Below are positions 54,073 through 62,595 of a stretch of DNA of 64,000 nt, in pieces. Source of the DNA: Acidianus brierleyi (GTDB lineage: Archaea > Thermoproteota > Thermoprotei_A > Sulfolobales > Sulfolobaceae); contig NZ_CP029289.2 of assembly GCF_003201835.2 (NCBI RefSeq), positions 868,001 through 932,000 of the forward strand, written 5' to 3'. The translations under genes were made by a program, and so were the position numbers. Under the pieces are notes generated by a model. It worked only from the letters and a program-made list of their open reading frames with translations. It did no database searches and was not told where the DNA came from. Within the stretch, counting starts at the first letter, position 1; each line of letters begins with the position of its first letter.

Positions 54073-54136
54073 TTTTGGAGTATACTCCATAAGTTAATCG
54101 GAAGAGTTTTGGAGTATACTCCAAAAGTTTAAAAAT
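54073..54136 (+). promoter_or_regulatory. Paired palindromes and TATA region of AAA/DUF4143 ATPase
   Basis: TTTTGGAGTATACTCCAAAA (54107-54126) is a perfect 20-bp palindrome; TTTTGGAGTATACTCCATAA (54073-54092) is a slightly imperfect copy 34 bp upstream. GTTTAAAAA (54127-54135) follows as a possible TATA box, 22 nt before the GTG start at 54157. Confidence 0.65.
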
Positions 54137-54156
54137 GCAAAAAACTCCTATTATGC

Positions 54157-55386
54157 GTGAACGTTGAGGAAATAAAAAGCGTTCTGAAGGAACAAAGAGA
54201 AGACGCAGAAAACTTAATGAGTAGGGCAATACCCAGAGATGTGCCTAAGGAGGAGTTGCTAACAAATCTATCAATCCCAAATGTTTTAGCAATATTAGGA
54301 GTTAGGAGGAGCGGGAAATCTACTCTATCACTCCTATTATTAAAAGACAAAAACTTAGCTTATGTTGACTTTGATGATGAGAGATTGAGAAATTTAAAAT
54401 CTGAGGATCTGCATATGGTTGAACAAGCAATTTACGAACTTTACGGTAACGTGGATTACATCCTGTTTGACGAAATACAGAACATTCAAGGTTGGGAGCC
54501 CTTCGTGAGCAGGCTGAGGAAGACTAAAAGGATAATATTAACCGGGAGTAATTCTAAGTTACTTTCCGGCGAGCTGGCCACAAGCCTAACCGGAAGGCAT
54601 GTGGACTTCACGCTCTTTCCCTTTTCCTTCAAGGAGTTTCTAAGGTTTAAGGGAGTTAATTACTCCGAACCGCTTACGACAAGGGAGAGGGCTGAGATCA
54701 AGAATTACTTAAGGGAGCACATGAGCATAGGAGGTTTTCCTGAAGCGTTGCTGCTAAACAGTAGGCAAATAGTCAACAGCATTTATAATGATATACTGTT
54801 TAAAGACGTAGTACAGAGGCTTAAGATAAAGAGGATATCTAAGTTTAAGGACTTTTCCTCAGCAGTAATTTCCCTTTACTCTTCTGAAGTTTCTCTAAAT
54901 AGAATTGCTAGAATGCTCAGAATTGATTATAAAACTGTTGACGAGTGGTTTTACGGCCTGACCACAAGTTACTTAATTTATTCCGTGGAAAGGTATACCG
55001 GAAAGTTGAGCAGAATTGCAGAAAACAAGAAGGTTTACGTAGTTGACATGGGTATTATTCAAGAAGTCTCTATAAAAAAGGATATGGGGAGATTAATGGA
55101 GAATTTAGTCGCAATACATTTGCTTAGGAAAAATCAGAACAAGGGAGTTTATTTCGTTAAAGGAGAGGAGTACGAGGTAAACTTTTTAGATGAGAAAAAC
55201 GGGGAGTTAATACAGGTAACTTATGATGAGGAGGGGATAAAGGAGAGGGAGTTAAGTGCTTTAACTAAAGCCTCCTCATTATTGGGTTTCAAACCCAAAA
55301 TCGTAACGTGGGACATGGAGGAAATAATGGATTATAACGGTAAGAAAATAGAGTTAGAGCCCTTGTGGAAGTTTTTATTGAGATGA
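54157..55386 (+). CDS. ATPase of the AAA_14/DUF4143 family
   Basis: 409 aa. Walker A LGVRRSGKST (about 48-57), Walker B YILFDEIQNI (about 105-114), sensor RIILTGSNSKLLSGE, TLFPFSFKEFL block, GGFPEALL, DILFKDVVQRLKI, then a DUF4143 domain (SLNRIARMLRIDYKTVDEW helix-turn-helix; ENLVAIHLLRK..VYFVKGEEYEVNFL, a degenerate PD-(D/E)xK-like core). GTG start chosen because it follows the promoter by a leaderless distance. Function unknown; these ATPases are frequent in archaeal mobile regions. Confidence 0.88.
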   Translation: MNVEEIKSVLKEQREDAENLMSRAIPRDVPKEELLTNLSIPNVLAILGVRRSGKSTLSLLLLKDKNLAYVDFDDERLRNLKSEDLHMVEQAIYELYGNVDYILFDEIQNIQGWEPFVSRLRKTKRIILTGSNSKLLSGELATSLTGRHVDFTLFPFSFKEFLRFKGVNYSEPLTTRERAEIKNYLREHMSIGGFPEALLLNSRQIVNSIYNDILFKDVVQRLKIKRISKFKDFSSAVISLYSSEVSLNRIARMLRIDYKTVDEWFYGLTTSYLIYSVERYTGKLSRIAENKKVYVVDMGIIQEVSIKKDMGRLMENLVAIHLLRKNQNKGVYFVKGEEYEVNFLDEKNGELIQVTYDEEGIKERELSALTKASSLLGFKPKIVTWDMEEIMDYNGKKIELEPLWKFLLR

Positions 55387-55580
55387 CACGGCCTCTTCAG
55401 TTTTCGCTTAATTGCGTCAAAGGTACTAGTACTGACTACTTATATCACAAATTTTTGTGACATCTTTTTGACTTCTTTCATATTAGGTCTATCCTTTGGG
55501 TTAGGAGATGTCATTTTTACCTAACATATTCTTACTCTCAAGAACTGTGTTGTTTACATAAGATAAACACTATATTTAAA
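55387..55580. other. Intergenic, no gene seen
   Basis: Contains AAATTTTTGTGACATCTTTT and other AT-rich sequence without a coding frame. Promoter of the vapBC pair lies at its right edge. Confidence 0.5.
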
Positions 55581-55604
55581 GTATATAAAGTAAACTTTAT
55601 ATAC
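55581..55604 (+). promoter_or_regulatory. 24-bp perfect palindrome at vapBC promoter
   Basis: GTATATAAAGT-AA-ACTTTATATAC. The dyad covers a TATA-like TATATAAAG and ends 23 bp before the ATG at 55627, a position suited to autorepression by the antitoxin. Confidence 0.6.
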
Positions 55605-55626
55605 ACACTTTTCCTATTCTTACGTT

Positions 55627-55872
55627 ATGAGTGAAATTATTAGAGTTAGTAAAGATGTGAAGGAGAAGTTAGTTAAGATTGCTGCTGAACTGCAGTTGAA
55701 TAAGGGTAAGAGAGTTAGCTTAAATGATGCGGTAGAATATTTAATAACTTTTTATGAGGAGAATAAAAAATCTCAAAAGAATGTTCAATTACTGTTTTCC
55801 CTTTTAGGTTCTGCAAAAGGGATTAGAGAGGAATTAGAGAGGTCGAGAAGAGAAGATGAGGGTAGTAGTTGA
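55627..55872 (+). CDS. vapB: VapB-type antitoxin
   Basis: 81 aa. MSEIIRVSKDVKEKLVKIAA ... GKRVSLNDAVEYLITFYEEN is a ribbon-helix-helix DNA-binding domain; the basic-acidic tail (GIREELERSRREDEGSS) should contact the toxin. Overlaps vapC by 17 nt. Confidence 0.85.
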   Translation: MSEIIRVSKDVKEKLVKIAAELQLNKGKRVSLNDAVEYLITFYEENKKSQKNVQLLFSLLGSAKGIREELERSRREDEGSS

Positions 55873-56251
55873 TACTGGAGTACTAGTTGAGGTTTTAGAA
55901 GGATCGGATTTAGGAGAAAAATTCCTTAAGCTTGTTAATAGTAGTAAACTAGAGCCAATAATTACTAATCTGACATTAATTGAGTTAACTTATATAATAT
56001 GTAGGAAATATGGAATAAATAAGGCTAGAGAATTAGTTAAGAAGTTGCTAGACTCAGGTTATTTTGAAGTAGTTAATGCGTTAGAGTTTGCTGACCATAT
56101 AATAGAGACGAAGTGCAATAATTCCATTTCTATAATTGATGCTTCTGTTATCGCAACAGCTAAAGGACTAGGAATTCAAGCATTGTTTAAATTAGAGAAA
56201 GAATTGAAAGATAAAAAGTTAGAAAATGTCATATTTATAGAGAATATCTAG
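55856..56251 (+). CDS. vapC: PIN-domain toxin VapC
   Basis: 131 aa. VVVDTGVLVEVLEG (Asp), LTLIELTYIICRK (Glu), ISIIDASVIATAKGL (Asp); the usual fourth acidic position is in ALFKLEKEL (Glu instead of Asp). Intact. Paired with the preceding antitoxin. 56252-56529 shows no gene. Confidence 0.85.
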   Translation: MRVVVDTGVLVEVLEGSDLGEKFLKLVNSSKLEPIITNLTLIELTYIICRKYGINKARELVKKLLDSGYFEVVNALEFADHIIETKCNNSISIIDASVIATAKGLGIQALFKLEKELKDKKLENVIFIENI

Positions 56252-56520
56252 CTTAAGAGCTCTTAGTTGAAGTGTAACTACAACAAAACGGCCTACATCC
56301 CAGTCAGATCTGACTAAAATGTTTTATATAAGGAGGCCAGTTATTAAGTTCCAGTTAGTAACAGCACGCGTACAATATAGAATTAAGCACTAAACCCTTT
56401 TCCTTAAGTTAATTTCTACTCCACATAGAAATAGCTGATACGACAGAATATAATAATAAAGTGTACAGTATTGTGTCATAGTTGACATAAGGTAATCTTA
56501 CTCCTGAAATTTCATTATAC

Positions 56521-56720
56521 GCAATCCTTGCCTGGGGGTCGGACTTTCATTGAGGTTTCATGAATTTGTATTCAACCTCTCGTCCTCATGCCCCTTATTT
56601 CCCTTCCCATGCCGTCTACGGGAGCTAAACCACTCCCTTCAAGGACATGGGGAGTTTCATTGGGTGCCTTCCTCCCCCTCACATTGCTCATCGAGTTCAT
56701 TGTGGCATCCTCCAATTAAA
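56521..56720 (-). pseudogene. TnpB 3' end relic with element right end
   Basis: Minus-strand frame: NSMSNVRGRKAPNETPHVLE, then GSGLAPVDGMGREIRGMRTR and a stop near 56575, a TnpB-type C-terminal tail after the zinc finger. Beyond the stop, TTGAATACAAATTCATGAAA, CCTCAATGAAAGTCC closely matches 15558-15594, so it is a conserved element end or guide-RNA region. The rest of the gene is missing. Confidence 0.5.
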
Positions 56721-56764
56721 TATTAGCACAAAAATTTATAAATTTTATTGCTTCTAACACTCTT

Positions 56765-56929
56765 ATGGAGCAAATAGTTTTCAGATCAACGGTCTCAAGT
56801 TATGGCACAGATAAGTATGGGAATAAGAGATATGGTATAACTATACCTTCAAAACTAAGGGATAAGGGTGAGAAATTATACGGTAAGGAGGTGATCGTAA
56901 TTGTTATCTTACCAGATGATGAGGAATAA
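56765..56929 (+). CDS. AbrB/SpoVT-like small DNA-binding protein
   Basis: 54 aa: MEQIVFRSTVSSYGTDKYGN, KRYGITIPSKLRDKGEKLYG, KEVIVIVILPDDEE. The RYGITIPSKLRD hairpin is the AbrB swapped-hairpin motif. It overlaps the TnpB-like gene by 14 nt at ATGATGAGGAATAA, so translation is coupled. Too short for a full antitoxin tail. TATA-like TTTATAAATTTTATT about 25 nt upstream. Confidence 0.65.
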   Translation: MEQIVFRSTVSSYGTDKYGNKRYGITIPSKLRDKGEKLYGKEVIVIVILPDDEE

Positions 56930-58007
56930 ATTGATAGGGTCTAGGGAAGCACTAGATAACTTCCAATTCGTTACGATAAATAGTAGAGTCTTATTTAACG
57001 AGAAAGAGAGGGTTGTTAGGATTGCTAGGGCTTACTCACAAGTAGTTAAGAGTGCTATTAAACAATTGTTTGACGGGAAGAGTATTGACGAGTTAACCAA
57101 GGAGTTTTACAACGTTTTACCAAACTACATTTACCTCGAAACTGCTTTAAAGCAAGCTAAGACAATCACTGACGGTTTATTGGATAGGGAGGATGAAAAG
57201 GGTGAGATAATACACGCAAGGATAAGGAGGTTCTGGTTCGGTAGTAGGGGGAATAAAAGCGATAAAGGGAACAGAAATATTAAGTTCCACGTTTTGGAAG
57301 ACCACGTTTTAATTAAGGTTAAGGATCCTTGGGGTAAGTGGGTTTTTGGTAAAGCTTATTTCGGCAAGGAGTACTTACCATTGCTTAAAGAGTTAGAGGA
57401 TTTAGCGAGTAAAAAGGTGGAGGGTTACGGTGCTGTAGTAAGTTTCAAGGATTACCCTATGATCCACCTCCAAGTACCGCTCTGGCTTTATCTGAAGCAC
57501 TTCTCTTCACTAAAACCTAACGGTTACGGTTTAATTGCCGGTTTTGATTTGAACAGTGATAGGTTGAACGTTGTTGTGATTAGCAAGGATGGTGAAATTA
57601 TTGCTAATAAGACGTGGTGGTATTCAGATGTTACTAGACCAGGTTTTACTAAAGGGAAAGCTATGGCTTTGCGTTTGAATGCTCTATCAGAGTCCCTCAA
57701 TTTCCTATCAAGGGTTGGCGTTGATTATGTTGTTTTTGAAGACTTGTTTCTAGTGAAAAGGAGGAGGTTCACTAGGAGTAAGAGCGGTAATAGGAAGGTT
57801 TCGCGTTTTGCTAAGAGGCAAATGTTAGCTCACGGTGTTATTAAATCACTTAGGTTATGTTTCAACGTTGTGTTAGTTAATCCTAAGGGTACTACAAACT
57901 CGGAAGAGCATGAAAAGGTGATGAGGGAGAAGGGTTTTGATAGGCATACAGCCTCAGCTTATTTAATAGCCTTAAAAGGATTAGGAATGTTAAATGATAT
58001 CAAATGA
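56916..58007 (+). CDS. TnpB-like RuvC protein without zinc finger
   Basis: About 363 aa from ATG 56916 (an in-frame TTG at 56901 is the alternative). The C-terminal RuvC fold has GLIAGFDLNSDRLNVVVISK (Asp), VDYVVFEDLFLVKRRRF (Glu) and GFDRHTASAYLIALKGLG (Asp), so the catalytic D-E-D is retained. Between the second and third motifs there are no Cys residues: VVLVNPKGTTNSEEHEKVMRE replaces the CxxC...CxxC finger of TnpB. The coupled AbrB-like gene and lack of obvious IS605 ends suggest a TnpB derivative with a cellular or defence role, or an unusual transposon group. Confidence 0.7.
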   Translation: MMRNKLIGSREALDNFQFVTINSRVLFNEKERVVRIARAYSQVVKSAIKQLFDGKSIDELTKEFYNVLPNYIYLETALKQAKTITDGLLDREDEKGEIIHARIRRFWFGSRGNKSDKGNRNIKFHVLEDHVLIKVKDPWGKWVFGKAYFGKEYLPLLKELEDLASKKVEGYGAVVSFKDYPMIHLQVPLWLYLKHFSSLKPNGYGLIAGFDLNSDRLNVVVISKDGEIIANKTWWYSDVTRPGFTKGKAMALRLNALSESLNFLSRVGVDYVVFEDLFLVKRRRFTRSKSGNRKVSRFAKRQMLAHGVIKSLRLCFNVVLVNPKGTTNSEEHEKVMREKGFDRHTASAYLIALKGLGMLNDIK

Positions 58008-58022
58008 GATAAAATTCACGGT

Positions 58023-58362
58023 TTATCGAAAACTGTTGTCAACGGCGTATATTTCATCCCAGTTGTATAATGTCGTAAGTAAACATATCGATAACGTAAA
58101 TAAGACGTAAGGTGTGATGTTTGTAGCGTATTTTACTAGATAATAGCCGGCCATAAATATGTTAATGAAAAAGTATAATGCTATGGAGAAAAGTAAGCTG
58201 ACTTTTGATCAGAAATGAAGCTAGTAAATACAGTCGTTGATGTTATTGGTATTGTATATAATAAAAGGAGCAATATTAATAGTCTTTCATAATCGTTCAC
58301 AGTAAAATACTCCTCTACTGATGACGAAATTATAGTAAATGAGAGCAGCGATAAAATTGTGG
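58023..58362 (-). pseudogene. Degenerate membrane protein
   Basis: Hydrophobic codons in two frames: ATILSLLSFTIISSSVEEYF ... LLILLLLLYTIPITSTTVF, then after a frameshift near 58185 IALYFFINIFMAGYYLVKYA ... DEIYAVDNSFR-stop. No start codon or family recognised. Confidence 0.4.
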
Positions 58363-58551
58363 CTAAAATTGTTCTCTATCACTTATGACGTCGTTAGATG
58401 TAGGTAACTCGAAAGGTAAACCTCCTTTTAACCATTTTTCGGTCAATTCTTTAACTTTCTTTTTCCTTTCTATTTCTTCTACAGTCCTATTTATGCTGTA
58501 TAGTATAATTAAGTTAAATGCCTCGTTTTTAGCCAAACCCATTTCAACCAT
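58363..58551 (-). CDS. Small helical protein, possible antitoxin
   Basis: 62 aa from the first ATG; codons back to about 58602 (STLKVKDEYYEIAEQMVEMG) continue the frame without a start codon. LAKNEAFNLIILYSINRTVE, EIERKKKVKELTEKWLKGGL and a PFELPTSNDV tail are typical of small crenarchaeal antitoxins. No PIN partner remains next to it. 58603-58914 contains a short hydrophobic C-terminal-like frame (LLIVAIFIETVALIALTLLA, minus, about 58748-58830) and nothing else I can support. Confidence 0.45.
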   Translation of the reverse strand: MVEMGLAKNEAFNLIILYSINRTVEEIERKKKVKELTEKWLKGGLPFELPTSNDVISDREQF

Positions 58552-58914
58552 CTGCTCGGCTATTTCATAGTACTCATCTTTTACTTTTAATGTACTATCT
58601 TCATACTTTTATCTTACTAACAAAGTAATATGAAGCTTACTTCAGTAAAATGCAATATAAGCTAATTACAGGAAAAAGGAGGATTAGGGGTGGAAAGCCT
58701 CTTCAAGGGATGGATAGCCACCTTATACTTCTTTTTCTAATTTCTTTTAATGGCTAGGAGGGTTAAAGCGATCAGAGCTACTGTTTCAATGAAGATAGCA
58801 ACTATCAATAGAGAGATAAAGGATTAATCCCTGAGTAGCTCAATTATCATGCTATGGACATAATATCTATTTTCTCTTTAGCTGAACAAACTTTAGGCTA
58901 GGCCGATAAACTTC

Positions 58915-59448
58915 CTAATTTAGTTGGACAGTTTTTCCACATGGTATCACTTCCGGTACTAACGTGTTGGTAAAATAATATAACCAGCGATAGGTGTTAG
59001 TTATGATATCCCTATTTCTCTCGATAAATTCCTTGACCTTGTCAACGTCATTAGGGTTAACCACAAATACAGTTACGTATCTCACATTATTAGCACTTAA
59101 ATACAAAGACCTCCTCACTAGAGTGTTTATAAATGCTATGCAAAAATTCATCTTGTTTAGTAACGTGTGAAGATCCCTGCCCTGCATTGATGTTAATTCA
59201 ATGATTTTAATTATCAGTTCGCCTTTTGCATCTCTCACTATTTCGATAGCATCGCAGTGCTCACGTGAATTAATGCCAATCTCCTCTAAGTTACCAGTGT
59301 AAAATTTTCTTAAATCCTCATCTTCTACTTTATTTAGTCCCCTAAAAACCTCTTCCATGTCTATAAAAAGTAACACATTATCGTCTTTTATGAAAAACTT
59401 GCAGCAATTTTCCTCAAGTACTCCCTTCTCGACCTTTAAACTTACCAT
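58915..59448 (-). CDS. Nuclease-like partner of the RecF/OLD-type ATPase
   Basis: 177 aa. Possible restriction-endonuclease-like core: an acidic residue in HCDAIEIV, then about 10 residues later IKIIELTSMQ (I-x-E-x-(T)), with preceding helix and following helix-strand RYVTVFVVNPND. Lys of the E-x-K motif is not in place, so nuclease identity is weak. It lies 58 bp downstream of the ATPase gene on the same strand, as expected for an effector of a two-gene system. Confidence 0.4.
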   Translation of the reverse strand: MVSLKVEKGVLEENCCKFFIKDDNVLLFIDMEEVFRGLNKVEDEDLRKFYTGNLEEIGINSREHCDAIEIVRDAKGELIIKIIELTSMQGRDLHTLLNKMNFCIAFINTLVRRSLYLSANNVRYVTVFVVNPNDVDKVKEFIERNRDIITNTYRWLYYFTNTLVPEVIPCGKTVQLN

Positions 59449-59506
59449 AATCTCTCACCTTTGTTCGAACGCCTCTAATAGGATTTCTTAACTCAAGTAA
59501 ACTACG

Positions 59507-60919
59507 TCACTTTTGCCCGAACAGTCTCTTCGAATGAAGTGATGAAAACCACCTAAACTCCTTTTCCAATACGTCCTTAGTACCAGGCAAACCCCTCACG
59601 ACATAGTCGATACTCACATCCTTAACCTCTCCCTCGGTAAAGTGATATACTTTAACCTTAACTTTTTCATTAGCCTTTTCTACAGCTTCTGCTAACGCCT
59701 CGTAATCCTTCACTTCCAAGTCCTCAAACAAGTCCTTTAACTCCTCCTTAGTGGGCTTTAACATACTCAGGTGGGCGATAGTGGAAACTATAGTCTGGCT
59801 GTGAGTAGAAATCACGATACGGTTAATTGAGGATAAAGCGTAAAGAACCATACCCATTAGTAGTTGTAATTCCTCGTGTAGTTGTGTTTCAGGTTCTTCA
59901 AACAATATCAGACTCCCCACCTTTACCGAGAGCAAAAAACTTACGATCTCTAGTATTGAAGCTGAAACGTACTCCCACGGTATTTTCTTATTTTCCTCAG
60001 TGTAAACTAAGTTCCCGCCATCATTTGCTATCTGTCCTTTCAATAGCGGTTTTATTAAGTTGAATACTTTCTCGTTGTATGTAGTTAAGCCCTTGAAGTA
60101 TTCCGTCAGATAATTAGGTCTTGTAATTTTAAACGGGGGGTTTATTGCCATTACCAATCCTCTAATTATATTAGATATAACTTCTCCCAACAACGAAAAG
60201 GGGGAAGGCAATGCCGACGTGGGAGAGTTCAAAATTTCTTGTAATATAAACTTCTGAAGCACTAGGAAAGACCTACCGTAAGGAATGTAAACAACGCCGT
60301 TGATTCCATTTTTGCTTAGAGACTCGTTAAACCCTATGCAGTACTGGGAGTTTACTGGCTGTTCTGCAATATTCAACATAATGGTGGAAATAGATGAAAG
60401 AGTTTCGTTATCCTTTAAGCAGGTTTCACTTACATCAGAGACATCAACCTTAACTTCTCCTTTATCACCGTTGACGCTGATTTTGTAAATTGTGTTACTA
60501 AGGGAAAACCTTAAACGTTCTATATCCTTGTCACTACACGTTTTCGAAAAATACATTGGAGGTAACGTTGATGGTCTGTACTCCTCTTCATAACTCAGTT
60601 TTTGAGTAAGTATGAAATCCAAAACGTTTATAGGTTCTAGTTTAAACTCTCCTTCTGGTAATGAATCACTTATGAAACTCTTGTAGTTTTCCTTCGTTCC
60701 CTCTCTGTCGATAGTGAAGCGTAGGAGAAACAAATTATCCTTTACCTCAAAGCTGTCCTGCTTTAGCTTAATGAGATTACCTGGACAGTAAAGGGAATAA
60801 AATAACGCTTTCATAGCAGTGCTTTTGCCGGTGTTAGGCTTTCCAACGAAAAGCGTGATGTCACCTAACTCGATTTCACCGTGCTTTATGGGACCTAGAT
60901 TAGATAAGTGTAACTTCAT
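59507..60919 (-). CDS. AAA ATPase of the RecF/OLD (AAA_15/AAA_21) class
   Basis: 470 aa. N-terminal LHLSNLGPIKHGEIELGDIT and Walker A VGKPNTGKST (about 25-34), a 290-residue helical insertion, an ABC-like Walker B GSLILFEEPETQLHEE (about 335-350), and a His switch VISTHSQTIVS. No Toprim domain follows; the tail is about 90 residues. Such ATPases drive sensors in defence systems (for example OLD, Gabija, PARIS-type pairs) when linked to a nuclease gene, as here. Codon and base use are more GC-rich than the neighbouring insertion sequences' flanks. Promoter AT-rich region follows 60920-61023. Confidence 0.75.
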   Translation of the reverse strand: MKLHLSNLGPIKHGEIELGDITLFVGKPNTGKSTAMKALFYSLYCPGNLIKLKQDSFEVKDNLFLLRFTIDREGTKENYKSFISDSLPEGEFKLEPINVLDFILTQKLSYEEEYRPSTLPPMYFSKTCSDKDIERLRFSLSNTIYKISVNGDKGEVKVDVSDVSETCLKDNETLSSISTIMLNIAEQPVNSQYCIGFNESLSKNGINGVVYIPYGRSFLVLQKFILQEILNSPTSALPSPFSLLGEVISNIIRGLVMAINPPFKITRPNYLTEYFKGLTTYNEKVFNLIKPLLKGQIANDGGNLVYTEENKKIPWEYVSASILEIVSFLLSVKVGSLILFEEPETQLHEELQLLMGMVLYALSSINRIVISTHSQTIVSTIAHLSMLKPTKEELKDLFEDLEVKDYEALAEAVEKANEKVKVKVYHFTEGEVKDVSIDYVVRGLPGTKDVLEKEFRWFSSLHSKRLFGQK

Positions 60920-61023
60920 AATAATACAAGCTCCGTGAAGGATTATAAACCTTGGCTATTACTGACTCATAAATTTTTGTTAATGTAGCCGTGATGGGGC
61001 ATTAAGGAGATAACTGGTGTCAA

Positions 61024-62300
61024 GAGAGTGTCCCAAGTGCAAATAATTGAATAAATCTATGTAAAGGTTTATAGATAATAATTCAAAAGATATTGTGAAT
61101 TACTGAGAAATTTTGAATTTTCGCTTGAAGCAAAAAGTCGCGTAATACTTAAAGGGAACCGGGACGATGTAGTACCGATTCACATGAAGCATTGGATAGA
61201 ATACTACAACGGCCCGGTCCCCTATGAACATTTATCAGCAAGGCATAAAACACTTGTGAAAATGAACTACATGCTGATCACGTCTGAAGTGCTGTCGCGT
61301 CTCTCTGACCTCTTCATATCGAGAGCGTTAATAGTTATGATTGTGTGGACGTGCTCCTACAGGGACGTGCGGAGCTACTACGAGTCAGACGTGGTGGTAA
61401 GGTGGTTCCTAGGCGAGTACAAGTCTAAGTCGGAGATCCATAGGAGGGCAAAGAAATTTAGGGGAGAGATAAAGACTCTGTTCAAGGAGTACGCCAAGGA
61501 GTTGGAGGGGAAGATGAGTAGACTTGCTGACTACTTACCTAGCAGTGCGTTATACGGAAAGGTTGGAAAGCTGTGGATCGTGGATTCCTTCCTAATCGAG
61601 GTACCCTTCGGGAAGAGGAACAAGGAAACATTGAAGAAGAAGTTTGAGCTAGAGCTAAGGCAGAGGAAGTACAGGGAGGCGGCTAACACGCTCTTCTTTT
61701 ACATTAAGTGCAAAGTGAGGAGGAGGTTCAAGGGAGAGTTTACAAAGAAGAGGAACAGGAGTTCGGCTTCAAGGTCTTCAACCTCATGTCGCCTACAATG
61801 ATAGTTCACGAGATTCAAGTGGAACTGGCCAATTTTCCGGACAATAAGGTTGGCTTCTCTCGCAGCGGTTATAAGGTAGTGGATAGGGGCTTCGTGGGGA
61901 AGTCCTCGACCTGGTTGATAGGTTTCTCTAGTTTCAGGAGTGGAGTTCTTTGGGATCTTCTTGAGGAGGTATTGGAGGCCTTACGCTACTGAAAAGGGTA
62001 TGGTCGAGTTCTTTGTCTACGTTATCGCGTTGATTTACAACTCCTACATCTACACTTCTGTGTTATCGCGTGTTCCGGAGAGTCAACTCGCCCACTAACT
62101 TGTACCGCGAGAGTTGATCAAGGTAGTGTGGACTATGTTGGAAATTCTGTTTTTCTCTATACTTGATTATTTTCCATTACAATATAAGCTTAATCTCTCG
62201 TTATACTGAAAGATATAATTATATTTTATTCTTAATTAATTATAAAATTGTTTTTCTATCATACTATATTTATTCAATTATTTGCGCTTGGGACACTCTC
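61024..62300 (+). mobile_element. Insertion sequence with 30-bp terminal inverted repeats, copy 2
   Basis: 1277 bp, ends GAGAGTGTCCCAAGTGCAAA and the complement of GAGAGTGTCCCAAGCGCAAA. About 95 percent like 2014-3286 and identical over most of the right 700 bp. It truncates an epimerase gene on its right; no clear target duplication is visible (CAA left, TAG right). Confidence 0.85.
61184..62098 (+). pseudogene. Transposase of the 1.27-kb IS, frameshifted
   Basis: MKHWIEYYNGPVPYEHLSAR through KLWIVDSFLIEVPFGKRNKE (probable first Asp) to FKGEFTKKRN is one frame of about 190 codons. A shift near 61745 leads to EEEQEFGFKVFNLMSPTMIV ... KVVDRGFVGKSSTWL, and a second near 61990 to TEKGMVEFFVYVIALIYNSY ... 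ESQLAH-stop. Both shifts are identical in copy 1, so they predate the last transposition or are read through by frameshifting. Confidence 0.7.
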
Positions 62301-62301
62301 T

Positions 62302-62595
62302 AGAGACTATATTTATATCGAAGATGTAATAAATGTAATGCTTAAGGTTATTGAAAAAGGTATAACTGGGACTTATAACGTAGGCACGGGAGTCGGCATT
62401 ACTAATCTTAAATTGCTTGAGATCATTGAGAAGGTATTGGGCAAAAAAGCCAAGGTGATTTATGAAAAAGAAAGACCCGGTGATTCAAAGTATAGAGTAG
62501 CTAATGTAAAGAAGTTAAAGGAGATAATAGGATATACTCCTAGAATCGGTCTAGAAGAAGGAATAAGAAAGCTAAAACAATACTTCGGATATTAA
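62302..62595 (+). pseudogene. NAD-dependent epimerase/dehydratase, C-terminal fragment
   Basis: RDYIYIEDVINVMLKVIEKG ... TYNVGTGVGITNLKLLEIIE ... ERPGDSKYRVANVKKLKEII to the stop at 62593: the RDYIYVxDV, YNxGxG and PGD motifs of UDP-glucose 4-epimerase-like SDR proteins. The first 200 residues are missing, cut by the insertion sequence at 62300. Sugar-nucleotide metabolism. 62596-62883 is AT-rich and empty. Confidence 0.8.

Noticed and set aside
62248..62301. Upstream extension of the epimerase fragment into the insertion sequence
   Set aside because: The ATG at 62248 and following codons belong to the IS right end; only sequence from 62302 is epimerase.
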